Origin: Bacteroidales bacterium | Lineage (GTDB): Bacteria > Bacteroidota > Bacteroidia > Bacteroidales > ML635J-15 | Direction of reading: 5' to 3' | Assembly: GCA_017620015.1 (NCBI GenBank) | Contig: JAFZRE010000022.1 | Span: 137,173 to 201,172 of the forward strand | DNA length: 64,000 nucleotides | In this document: positions 15,129 through 25,800 of the stretch, one piece after another | Numbering within the stretch: the first letter of the stretch is position 1 | Layout: each line of letters opens with the position of its first letter | The notes under the pieces: generated by a model | Told to the model about the DNA's origin: nothing | Database searches by the model: none | Seen by the model: only the letters and a program-made list of their open reading frames with translations | Program-made: the position numbers and the translations under genes

Positions 15129-16622
15129 TTACTTGTTAAATTCTTCTATGGCGCGACGTTCCCAGTCGTTGTCAAAAGTGTTATGTCCGTAACCAGTTGA
15201 GGAGAAGTCAACCGAATTGTAGGTGTCTGATGTTCCGTACGATGACGATTTGCTTCGCGACAAGTAGCGTGTCCAGTTGAAAGTGTGGATTTCACCCTGC
15301 TTGTTGGAATGCAGCAGTTCAAATTCGCGCCCTTCCATGCTCGGGTTGTAGAACACGAACTTGCAGTTGTTGTCTTCGCCAAGACGGTAGTACTGCCATA
15401 TTTCGTAAGGATAGGCTCCTGCTTCGAGTGGAGACTGGTAAATGTGGTTCGGAATGCCGTATTGCAGATAAATTACACCTCTGTCGGTCTCGAAGCCGTG
15501 GCGGATGGTAGTAGCATAGTTTCGTTCAACCATTTCGACCTGCTTCTTGTATTGGTACCATTCGTTTTCAGGGTTAAGGTAATTGCGCTTTACCCAGAAC
15601 TCGACAAAATACTTTTGCAAAGTTGCAAGTTCGGCCTTGCGCAACTGGTTGTCGATGAACGGACGTTCGTACACACTAGCAATCGGTCGCATCGACTTAA
15701 TGTAGTAAATCAGCGAATCGCGTGAGTTCATGTCGCCAGCAAAAGTGTTGTTGAGGTCGAACTGCCTTGCCCGTTCCGAATATTCCTCGTTGCTGAAATC
15801 AGTCTTGTTCTGACGCTGGAAGAAATATTTGCTACTTGCGACTATTTCGTTGTTACGGTTGGCAATTTCAACCACGAGGTCGTAGTTGCCACTAGGAAGT
15901 TTCTCTATGCTAAGTTCTCCAATAAAGGGTACAACATTGTTTGGTTTCATCTTCTTGAAACGGCTGCAAGTCGGGACTTCCTTGCCAGTGGAATGTTCGT
16001 CGATATGGTATTTCAGCATGAAATCGTCGTTCAGAGCCTTGTCTGTATTGTAAGCTTCGATGTAAAATTTCAGTGTGGTCATATTGTCGGGGAAGAAATT
16101 GGCGACGTATGGCACAAGGTCGTATCCGCTCTTTGTAATCGAGGATTCGCCAGACGACTTAGTATAGCTTTCTACAAGTTCTATGTCGCTGAAAGCAAGC
16201 GCATCGGTGAAATTGATGTCAATTTTGTCGCTGAAACAATAAGGTGGCTTCTCGCTGTTTATGTCGCGAATGCTGATGTCGAAAGTATAAGAGCCATTTG
16301 GCAAAGTAATACGCTGTACGTCAATAAAATTGGGGATTGCGCCAGTAGTGTCGGATATTTCGGGACTACGAAGCACATACTTGTCAAAGTTCACAATCGA
16401 GTCGCCAGCCTTGAAGACCATCACAACTTCTATTTCCGACTGGAATTTGCCATTTGCGTTCCTGTTTAACACAGTTGAACTGCCAATTGTACTCATGTAT
16501 GTTTCAATATACTGACCTTGCGGAGAGTTGAACTTTGAGTACATGAAATACACTTCAAGCCCTGCAAAGGATTGTGTTACAATGGTTAGGCATAATAATG
16601 CGAAGCAAAGTATCTTTCTCAT
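15129..16622 (-). CDS. GWxTD-domain secreted protein
   Basis: A 497-residue exported protein beginning MRKILCFALLCLTIVTQSFA. The frame opens at 16652, but the ATG at 16622 puts the signal peptide at the N-terminus. The middle is beta-rich, resembling tandem Ig-like folds. The C-terminal third carries the GWxTD-type motif, here as HGFETDRGVIYLQYGIPNHI with Phe replacing Trp, followed by PYEIWQYYRLGEDNNCKFVFYNP. GWxTD proteins are widespread in Bacteroidota and of unknown function. The directly downstream pseudokinase gene suggests a two-protein module linking an exported and a cytoplasmic component. Confidence 0.85.
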   Translation of the reverse strand: MRKILCFALLCLTIVTQSFAGLEVYFMYSKFNSPQGQYIETYMSTIGSSTVLNRNANGKFQSEIEVVMVFKAGDSIVNFDKYVLRSPEISDTTGAIPNFIDVQRITLPNGSYTFDISIRDINSEKPPYCFSDKIDINFTDALAFSDIELVESYTKSSGESSITKSGYDLVPYVANFFPDNMTTLKFYIEAYNTDKALNDDFMLKYHIDEHSTGKEVPTCSRFKKMKPNNVVPFIGELSIEKLPSGNYDLVVEIANRNNEIVASSKYFFQRQNKTDFSNEEYSERARQFDLNNTFAGDMNSRDSLIYYIKSMRPIASVYERPFIDNQLRKAELATLQKYFVEFWVKRNYLNPENEWYQYKKQVEMVERNYATTIRHGFETDRGVIYLQYGIPNHIYQSPLEAGAYPYEIWQYYRLGEDNNCKFVFYNPSMEGREFELLHSNKQGEIHTFNWTRYLSRSKSSSYGTSDTYNSVDFSSTGYGHNTFDNDWERRAIEEFNK

Positions 16623-16679
16623 ATCAAAATTGTATGCAAAATAAAAACGCAAGATAATAAAAAATATGATACGAGGAAG

Positions 16680-17026
16680 AAAAAAGTTTTGGAGTTTCTA
16701 TGGCTTCGCCATTTAATGTGCTATGCACGTTTCTATGGCTGACGCCGTTTAATGGGCTACGCACGTTTCTATGGCTGCGCCGTTTGATGGGCTAAAGCCC
16801 GTTTCTATGTTTGGCTTACGCCGAGCTAAAGGTTAACTTCGTTGAGGGCTGCGCCGTTCACGTTTCTATGGCTTCACCGTTTCTGGGTTTGATGGGCAAA
16901 AGCCCGTTTCTAGGTTTGAAAGGCTTCGCCGTCCACGTTTATGACAACAAATATCAAACCATTTCAAACCACCTCAAACTATTTGAAACAACTTGAAACA
17001 ATCTCAGACTATTATAACCACATCAT
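16680..17026. repeat. Repeat-filled spacer: TTTCTATGGCTnCGCCGTTT units
   Basis: At least six variants of a roughly 38-bp unit, TTTCTATGGCT(T/G/A)CGCCGTTT followed by (A/G)ATGGGCTA(C/A)(G/A)C, between 16690 and 16950. After these come short CAAACCA(T/C)(T/C)TCAAAC words. Similar units reappear at 19548-19680. There are stop codons in all frames and no promoter, so I see no gene. Confidence 0.75.
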
Positions 17027-18262
17027 TTACTCCGTCAAACACATATCCAGATCCTTGCAGATCTGCTCCTTGTCCATGTTCTGACCAATAAATACTAGTT
17101 TCTGCATGCGGTCGCCGTAGGTTTCGTCCCAGTCGCGGAGGATGGCAGGATTGCGAAGAATCAAGTCCTCGAGCTCGTCAGCGGGCATAGTAGCAAACCA
17201 TTGTCCAGCATCGCGGAGCGAAATTTGCTTTCCAGCCTGTTCGAACACGTAGCATGTATCTTCCTCGTTCTTGAAATAGCACATACCCTTGCAGCGAATT
17301 ACGCTTTTGGGCATCTTACGTGCAACGAACTCGTCGAAACGACCAAGATTGAATGGACGACGCGACTTATACACAAATGTTCCGATATTATATTCTTCGG
17401 TTTCGCCGCCATCGTGGTGATGATCGTGGTCGTGGTGATGATGGTGCTCATGTTCTTGATGATGTTCGTGTTCATGCTCGTGATGGTGTTCGTGTTCTTC
17501 ACGGTCATCATCGTCGTCGTCATCATCGTGAATATCCTCCACTTCGCGAATCCAAGTTGCAGCCGTCACGGTCTTATCGAAGTCGAAAAGCCCAGTTTCC
17601 AATATCATGTCGAAATCGACTTTGCCGTAGTCGCATTCGATTATTTCTGCCTTCGACTGCAAGGCGCGTATAATATCCTTCAGACGATTTCGCTCGCTTT
17701 CGCTAATTTCCGAAGCCTTGTTAAGCAATACGATGTTGCAGAACTCAATCTGCTGAATTACAAGATTTTCAAGGTCGTCTTCACCTATATTTTTCTTAGT
17801 TAAACTTTCTCCACAACCAAATTCATCTTTCATACGAAGCGCATCAACCACAGTAACAATGCAGTCGAGGTAAGGAATACCGTGACGCGTGTATTTTTCT
17901 TCGAGGGTCGGAATGGAACAGATTGTCTGCGCAATTGGCAGCGGTTCGCAGATTCCACTTGCTTCGATAACAATGTAGTCGAACTTGTGCTGGCTTACAA
18001 TGTCGTTTAGCTGTTCCACCAAGTCCATTTTCAGAGTGCAGCATATACATCCGTTTTGCAAAGCAACAAGACTTTCGTCCTTTTGCCCCACTACCCCACC
18101 TTTTTCAATCAGGTCGGCATCAATATTCACCTCGCCGATGTCGTTGACGATTACGGCAAACTTAATGCCTTCCTGGTTGCTCAATATGTTGTTTACCAAT
18201 GTGGTTTTTCCGCTTCCGAGATATCCGGTAAGCAATAGTACGGGTATGTTGTGCTTCTGCAT
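17027..18262 (-). CDS. CobW/COG0523-family GTPase, His-rich metal chaperone
   Basis: A 411-residue G3E-family P-loop GTPase. Walker A is GYLGSGKTTLVNNIL and the metal-exchange motif CICC is in NGCICCTLK. A conserved ASGICEP (switch) segment and a base-recognition LNKASE motif are also seen. Between the G domain and the C-terminal CobW_C-like domain is a linker (roughly residues 245-290) made almost only of His, Glu and Asp, with some twenty His. This family inserts or moves Zn, Co or Ni; the CxCC motif and His tract favour zinc handling. No zinc-responsive operator could be recognised upstream. It is monocistronic. Confidence 0.9.
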   Translation of the reverse strand: MQKHNIPVLLLTGYLGSGKTTLVNNILSNQEGIKFAVIVNDIGEVNIDADLIEKGGVVGQKDESLVALQNGCICCTLKMDLVEQLNDIVSQHKFDYIVIEASGICEPLPIAQTICSIPTLEEKYTRHGIPYLDCIVTVVDALRMKDEFGCGESLTKKNIGEDDLENLVIQQIEFCNIVLLNKASEISESERNRLKDIIRALQSKAEIIECDYGKVDFDMILETGLFDFDKTVTAATWIREVEDIHDDDDDDDDREEHEHHHEHEHEHHQEHEHHHHHDHDHHHDGGETEEYNIGTFVYKSRRPFNLGRFDEFVARKMPKSVIRCKGMCYFKNEEDTCYVFEQAGKQISLRDAGQWFATMPADELEDLILRNPAILRDWDETYGDRMQKLVFIGQNMDKEQICKDLDMCLTE

Positions 18263-18655
18263 AGTCTTTTTTTTGCAAAATTAATTAACAATGGACAAAT
18301 GGCAATGGATAATGAACGTAAACTGTCATGCTGAATTTATTTCAGCATCTGTTATTAAGATCCTGAAACAAGTTCAGGATGACTATTGGATGAAGTTCAG
18401 GATGACTATTCGCCCCCTTCGGTTTTAAGCATCTGTTACTATTATTATTCTATTTATTACGCCTTGCAGTCCCTTTTTAGATCTTGAAACAAGTTCAGGA
18501 TGACAAAAGGGACTGCTGTTTATCGTCTTGTTTCTCTACACTGTCATGCTGATCCCGAACTAAATTCGGGATGACCCCTTCGGGTTTCAGCATCTGTTAC
18601 AACCTTTATGTAAACATTATTATTAATTTCGCGCCCGAAAACAACAAACGACAAC
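18263..18655. repeat. Spacer with dispersed GTCATGCTGA / TTCAGCATCTGTTA repeats
   Basis: Contains palindromic units such as GCTGAATTTATTTCAGC (about 18333-18349) and CCCGAACTAAATTCGGG (about 18553-18569), each followed by CATCTGTTA, plus several TGAAACAAGTTCAGGATGAC words. The same block occurs at 32085-32145 and 32410-32440. A TTAATTTCG element near 18628 may be the promoter of the transporter gene. Confidence 0.7.
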
Positions 18656-19546
18656 ATGGACAGATTTCGCAGTTTTGTACTACCCATTGCAATAGTCCTC
18701 GGACTGTTGCTGCACAAGTACTGCGCAATGTTCACACCATACGTACCAATTCTGATATTCGCCATGCTTCTGCTGAATTTTGCCGCAGTGGACGTCAGAA
18801 AACTCAAAGTTACGATGCTCGACGTGTGGCTAATGCTTTTCCAGATTGTCGTAAGCATGGGAAGCTACTGGCTTGTAATGCTACTTGGAGGTGGCGATGC
18901 CATAGCCGAAGGAATACTGGCAGGTGTGCTTTGTCCTGTGGCTGCATCGGTGGTTGTTATATCGTGCATGCTTGGTGCCAACCGCGAAACAGTGACAACC
19001 TACACTATCCTAGGCAACCTTATGGTGGCAGTTGTGGCTCCGATATACTTTTCGTTCATAGGACAACAGCAGGAAATGCCATTCCTCGATTCATTCTGGC
19101 TGATATTAAAGCGAGTAAGCCCGATAATTGCATTGCCGTTTATTCTTGCATTATGTATGCAGCACTGGCTTCCAAAAGTCAACGGATTTCTTTGCAAGAT
19201 TAAAGGCATATCGTTCTACCTGTGGGCACTGGCTCTGCTGTTTACACTTGGACAGACAATCGACTTCATGTTCCTATACGGCAAAGAAAACCTCGGCAGC
19301 ATAATCGCCTTGGGAATTGCCTCGCTGATATTCTGCGTAATCCAGTTTGGCGTCGGAAAGTGGCTTGGCAAAAAGTACGACGACAAGATGGCTGGAGGTC
19401 AACTGCTAGGACAAAAGAATACCGCTATGGGAATATGGATGGCAAACACCTACCTGAATCCGCTAGCATCTGTCTTCCCCGCCCTATATTCAATCTGGCA
19501 GAACCTTTTCAATAGCTGGCAGATGTGGAAGTATGGGAAGAAATAG
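18656..19546 (+). CDS. BASS-type (bile acid:sodium symporter family) transporter
   Basis: A 296-residue inner-membrane protein with about eight to nine hydrophobic helices, starting MDRFRSFVLPIAIVLGLLLHKY. The segments LAGVLCPVAASVVVISCMLGAN and YTILGNLMVAVVAPIYFSFIG, and the C-terminal QKNTAMGIWMANTYL, follow the crossover-helix pattern of BASS/SBF-fold carriers (GxxxP(V/A)A and NTA). The substrate cannot be predicted; known members carry bile acids, pantoate, pyruvate or other organic anions with sodium. Single gene with repeats on both sides. Confidence 0.75.
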   Translation: MDRFRSFVLPIAIVLGLLLHKYCAMFTPYVPILIFAMLLLNFAAVDVRKLKVTMLDVWLMLFQIVVSMGSYWLVMLLGGGDAIAEGILAGVLCPVAASVVVISCMLGANRETVTTYTILGNLMVAVVAPIYFSFIGQQQEMPFLDSFWLILKRVSPIIALPFILALCMQHWLPKVNGFLCKIKGISFYLWALALLFTLGQTIDFMFLYGKENLGSIIALGIASLIFCVIQFGVGKWLGKKYDDKMAGGQLLGQKNTAMGIWMANTYLNPLASVFPALYSIWQNLFNSWQMWKYGKK

Positions 19547-19547
19547 A

Positions 19548-19780
19548 TGGCTGACGCCGTTTGAATGCCTGCGGCGTTTAACTTCGTTGAGGGCTTCGCC
19601 GTTCTATGGCTACGCCGTTTCAAAGTTTCTAAGTTTGATGGGCTGACGCCCGTTTCTATGGCTGCGCCGTTTCTGAGTTCAAGGTTCAACAGTTCAATGT
19701 TCAAGGGTTCGATGATTTGAGGATTTGCGTATTTGCGCACGTTTATGTAGAGACGCAAAATCTTGCGTCTGTACAATCGA
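19548..19780. repeat. Repeat-filled spacer with one palindromic element
   Basis: Carries TATGGCT(G/A)CGCCGTTT units like those at 16.7 kb, AAGGTTCAACAGTTCAATGTTCAA-type words, and near 19744-19776 the palindrome GTAGAGACGCAAAATCTTGC ending GTCTGTAC. No gene is seen. Confidence 0.65.
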
Positions 19781-19803
19781 ATAATATATTATTAATAAAA
19801 CAG

Positions 19804-19829
19804 AAAAGGCTGCCCTCGGGCAGCCTTTT
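19804..19829 (-). terminator. Terminator of the giant adhesin gene
   Basis: Perfect 11-bp arms AAAAGGCTGCC / GGCAGCCTTTT with a CTCG tetraloop, 20 nt past the stop codon of the giant gene. T-rich flanks on both strands make it potentially bidirectional. Confidence 0.85.
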
Positions 19830-19848
19830 CTATTTTTGATTGCATTGA

Positions 19849-22800
19849 TTATTCAACAACAATCTGTTCAACATAAACCTTGTCGGCAGTAACTATTCTT
19901 ACGAAGTAAGTGCCAGGACGGAGGTCGTGGTTGAAGTTCATGGTGTCACCGTCCATCACGTTGATGTCGCGAGTTTCAACAACTGCGCCACGAGCGTCGA
20001 TGAGCTGGTAGGTTGCATCACCTTCGATTCTGCTGAAGTCGATGCTGAACATACCGTTGTTCGGGTTCGGGTAAACCGACATCGAAGCGGTAGTGTATTC
20101 GTCAACAGCATTACCATCGGTGAAGGTAACGTTGATAGTGTGGTTTGCAGTAACATTGTAGAATACGTATTCATTATCCACAACATCCATTATTGCCTCT
20201 TCGTTGTCAACCATTACGCTTGCGATTCTGTAACCTTCGCTAGGAGTAATCCTGAAGGTCTGGTTTGCACCTTCGGCAACAGTTACCACGCCGTTAGGAG
20301 TGATTGTACCGTTCGAACCTGCGGTTGCAATGATTGTGTAGGTAGTTGAGGATGCAGCTTCAAATGTTGCTGCAATAGTGTGGTTAGCTGTAACGTTTGT
20401 GAATGCGTAAACATTGTTTGCGAGTTCGCTGATAGCTTCTACGCCGTCAACCAATACGCTTGCAATGCGGTAACCAGCATTAGCAGTGATTGTGAATGGC
20501 TGGTCAGCACCTTCGTTTACAGTTACAGTTCCATTAGGAGTGATAGTACCACCGTTTCCAGCAGTTGCTACGATTGTGTAGGTAGTAGCAGCATTAGCAG
20601 TGTATCTAACAGTTACTTCGACATTCTGTGCCGGCATAGTACCTGCTACAGTAGCCTGGTCTGCTGTGTAACCGTCGATTACTGGAGATGTTACTGAGTA
20701 AGCAGCACCTTCTGCAAGAGTTTCGGTGTGGTCGGCAGCAGCCTGAGCGTTGGTTTCTGCATATACATAATGTATTGTCAAAGTGTAAGTCGGAACAGTG
20801 TTAGAAGTGTATCTAACGGTTACTTCAATATCCGAAGTTCCCATTGTGCCTTCAACAACAAGCTGGCTAGCTGTGTAACCATCGATTTCTGGAGATGCAA
20901 CTGAGTAAGCAGCACCTTCTGCAAGAGTTTCTACATGGTCATCAGCAGCAGGGGTATTGTCTGCAGCATATACATAATGTATTGTCAAAGTGTGAGTGTT
21001 AGCAGTGTATCTTACAGTTACTTCAACATCAGCAGTTCCCATTGTGCCTTCAACAACAGTCTGGTCTGCTGTATAACCTGCAATTACTGGAGATTGAACT
21101 GAGTAAGCAGCACCTTCTTCAAGAGCTTCTACATGGTCTTCAGCTGCAGCAGTATTGTCGGCTGCATATACATAATGTATTGTCAAGTTATGAGTTACAA
21201 TTTCGTTGTATGTAACAGTAACTTCATGGTTTTCTGCTGGCATTGTACCTTCAACAACAGCCGGATCGGCAGTGTAGCCGTCGATTACAGGCGATTCAAC
21301 CGAGAAAGTATCACCGCAAGCAACCTGTGCAGTGTAATCTTCACGAGCTTCAGTGTTGTCAGCATATACATAATGTATTGTCAAAGTGTAAGTGTCAACA
21401 TTGTAGATAACAGTTACGTCAACATCCTGTGCAGGCATTGTACCTTCAACTACAAGCGTGTTAGCTGTGTAGCATTCGATAACTGGAGATTCAACCGAGT
21501 ATGTTGCGTTGTAAGCAACTTGAGCAGTGTAATCCGGACGAGCTTCAGTATTGTCTGCATATACATAATGTATTGTCAAGTTGTAGTTGTTAACGTTGTA
21601 TGTAACAGTTACTTCAACATCCTGAGCTGGCATTGTGCCTGCAACTGTCAACTGGTCAGCAGTGTAACCTGCGATTTCCGGAGATGCTACCGAGTATGCT
21701 GTGTTGTAAACAACGGTTTCGGTATGATCAGGAGCAGCTGTTGTGTTGTCGGCATATACATAATGTATAGTCAAGTTGTAGCTGCTAACTGAGAAGTTAG
21801 CATTGATTGTATGGTCTGCAATAACATTTGTGAATGTGTAGGAGTTGTTTGCTACAGTAACAGGAACGTTATCAACAGTTACATTAGCCAATGAGTAACC
21901 TTCCTCAGCAGTAAATTCGAATGTCTGCGATCCGTTGTAAGGAACAGAAACCTGACCACTCGGTGATATAGAACCACCTGCGCTTGCAGTTGCCGTAATA
22001 ACGTGTGGCAGAGCAGATACAAACGATGCTGCGATTGTATGGCTTGTTGTTACATTTTCGAATGTGTAGTTGTAAGTTGTACGAACAACCGCATCAGTAA
22101 TTTGTTCTGTACCATCAACGAGTACGCTCGAGATGGTGTAGCCTTCATCAGCAGTAACTGTGAAAGTAGCGTTTGCACCAGCGCCAACAGAAACCTGACC
22201 AGCCGGGTCGATGCTTCCGCCGTTTCCAGCAGTAGCCGTGATGATAATTGCAGCGTCGAATGTAGCAACGATAGTGTGGTCTGCAGTTACATTTTCGAAT
22301 GTGTAAGTGTTGTTAACTACCTGCGACAACTGTTCAACACCATCAACCAAGAGGCTTGAAAGTGCGAATCCGTCCATCGGTGTCATTGTGAAAGTTTGTG
22401 ATTCACCTTCATTAACCACAACAGTGCCAGTCGGGTCAATTGATCCGAAACCTTCAGCAGAAGCTGTAATTGTGAACACATTACATTGAGGAGTAAATCT
22501 TTCTGCTACCAGCGACGATGTGTTGAAGCTACCCGGTTCGGTGCTACCAGCAACCTGAACGCCATTGTAGAGGATTTCAACATAAGCATCACCAGTCATG
22601 CCTCCATCTTCATCATTAACAACAATCCTATAGCACTGACTTGCATCAACGCAAACATACTCGTTAACCTCAACATACCACTGCCAACCAGTTGTAGTTC
22701 CAGCAACAACCTCATTGGTTATGGTATTGGTAACAGACCACGATTGACCGCTACCACTATCAGTAAGAGCATGTATTCTGATAGTTGCATCACCACTTGT

Positions 22801-25800
22801 AATAGTCATGCTTGCAGAGTTGTTATCAGCAGTTTCATCACCAGTAAGGTTAACACTAGCATTAATTGTGTAATCACCAACTGCTGAAAGATCTGCTGTC
22901 TGTACGAATGTGTATTCATAAGTCTGAGCAGGAGCGATCGAAGCAGTAACAGTTTCAGTTACAGCAGCACCACCATTTACAGAGTAAGATACTTCGAAGT
23001 TGCTTATAGCAGCACCACCATTGTTCTGAATATTGATCTTAATCTGTTCTGCATCAGTCAATGCGCAAGACGAGTAATCACCATGTGTAGGTGCAGTTAT
23101 CTCTGTTATTGCAGCATCGGTACTATTGTCAACATAAACAGATATATCATCAAGGTCAAGTCTAAACATATCGGTGCAGTCATAATGAACAAATGCAATA
23201 TAAATCATCTGTCCAACATAAGCAGACAAGTCAACATAACGTTCAAGCCAGCCTGAGGTTGGTATAGTTTCTTCGAACAAAATAGTTGTGAAACTTGCAG
23301 TATCAATACTTGTTGATACGCAAACCTTATAATGTTCAGATGGCCATTCTGTCTGATGACCTCCAACGAAGTACGACAGTTTAATTGTACCGCTCAGTGC
23401 TGTGAGATCGAGTGCAGGCGAAATAAGCCAGTTGTTTGGAGTCAATGGAGAAGAAGCCCATGATGCAGATGTCATCATGTAAGAACCACCATGAGTAGAA
23501 AGTAGATTGGATTGGCTTGCTTGTGGCAAATTAATTTCATACCATTCATAACCATCAGCATCTCCATCAACCAAAGTCCAGCAGTCAATTCCGTTTTCGA
23601 AACCTTCGTTCCATGGGAATTCAGTTATTGCACCGCAAGGAGTTGTGAAACTGAATACTGTAGAATATGCGCTTTCTACATCTACGTCGCAAACAGCCTT
23701 AACCCTTACATTGTAAGTTGATGAAGGTGTTGTCGTAATAGTGTAGGTAGCAGCATCCACGTTTTCAACAACCGTCCAGTCGCCTGTTGTTCCAAGCCTG
23801 TATTCAAAAGTCCAGTTGCTTGCTGTGTATCCGTTCCATGTGATTGTAGTCAAATTATTGATACTTGTCGATGTTGCAAAACCATCTGGTGCAGGACAAG
23901 CAGCAACGGTTGTGAATGTTGCATGTGCCCACTGGCTGTTGTCATCAACATCGCAGTTTGCACGAACATATACATGATAGGTTGTTTCTGCATCAAGACC
24001 AGTTGCTGAGTACGAAGCATCACTTACAGGAGCTGCAGTAACAGCATCGAAGTCGGTTACTTCTGTTGCCGATACAACAACTTCCCAAGCTTCTGCAGTA
24101 CCACGCTCTGTCCAAGTAATTACAGCCGAGTTGCTTGTAATATTTGCAGGTGCAGCAGCAAGGTCACCAACTGTCGGGCAGGTAAGAGCATGAATGTCGA
24201 TGTTGTCGATTGCTGCAGGAGTATCAGAACCACTACCGCCATCGTTTGCCCACATAAATACCAAGTTGTAGTTACCTGCAGGGATGTCAATAGTCTGGTT
24301 CTTGGTCTGCCATGATGTTACCAGATTCAACTTGCTACCGCCATCCAGCGAAATCCAACCTGTTGGAGTTGTTGATGTGTAGTTATATGGATAAGTCGTA
24401 CCATCAGGAAGCTGACCTGCGGTCAATGTTGCAGTAGTTGGAGCAAGCCATGCACGGAGATAATCGTAATTGCTTTCTCCGTTTGCCTTCCAGTCGTATG
24501 AAACAACATATTCCGAAGTTGCAGGAATATTTATAGGTCTATAGGCATATACAAATGTAATTGAACTTGTATTGTACGTATTGCCTGTACCATTGTTGCT
24601 TGAAATGTACATACCGTTTGTACCGCTATTGTGCGCTGCAGTACCGAAATACCACTTGTTGGTTTGATCGCCGTTTTCGCGTATCCAGTTAGCATTTTCT
24701 GATGCTTCTTCGAAACCACATACATACGGCAAGGTTGCTGGAGTGCGTTCAGTTGTGAACTCAACACTAGCCCAGTTCTGACCCAATGTACCATCGCAGT
24801 TCGACTGGATTGCAACAGTGTAAGTAGTATTTTGTTCAAGACCTGTAAGAGCGTAAGAAATAACATCTCCATTAACAGTTACACCTTCGGTGGTAAGAGC
24901 AACAGGAGTGCCATCGTTTAACTTCAAGTTCCACGAAGTTTCGGTACCGCGTGTCCAGCTTATTACAGCCGAATTGTCGGTAAGGCTACCAGCCGAAACA
25001 TTGGTAACTGCAAGACAGTCGTTGATGTCCTGGCAAACAGGAGCCGAAAGTTCCGATTCGCTACCTTCGCGGCATAAAGTCTTAATGGTGTAGCAGTAGT
25101 GACCTGCAGCAAGACCTTCATCGGTATAAGATGTCTGGGTTGCTGGAACAGTAGCAAGTTCTGAACCATCCCTATAGATAACTACGCTAGAATTTCCACC
25201 AGGAACATTAGTATCAAGTGAAATGTCATCAATCCAAGCACAGTCGCTACCACTTGATGCAGAACCATCCTTTGTATATTTCCAAGCCAAAGTGTGAGTT
25301 CCGGCTGCCAATGTAGTCGAGTATTGTGTCCATGACACTTCGCCAGATACATCTGATATGACATCAGTACCATCAATAGCAAATGAGAACTCATCCCAAC
25401 CGCTTTCCGATGAAACCTTGTACCAGAATGAGAAAGGTGATGCATCTACGAGATCCAGTGTCATAGAAATCTGTGATGTTGAAGAATGTGTACCACTTGC
25501 ACTCTTGAGACACTTGTTTCCGCCATGTGCTCCAGACGAAACAATCGACCAAGCAAGGCCAGATGCCGAGTTTGTGTAACTAAAATCGCCACCATTAATA
25601 TCCGTTCTTTCGAAACCATCATTAATAGTCATTTCAACAACTGGCAAGTTATCCTGAACATCCCAAGTAATCATTACATCGTTGTCACCAATTAGAGATG
25701 TTGCAAGGTTTGTAGGAGCAACGCAGTTTTCCCAAGTTGAGAACGAACCGCTCATCCATTCGCTGTAGTTACCACCGCAGTCTGCACGTACATACCAATA

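Noticed and set aside
21133-21792. Plus-strand frame of 219 codons opposite the giant adhesin
   Set aside because: Repeats with the period of the MucBP units on the other strand and is Cys/Val/Ser-rich nonsense; a shadow of tandem repeats.
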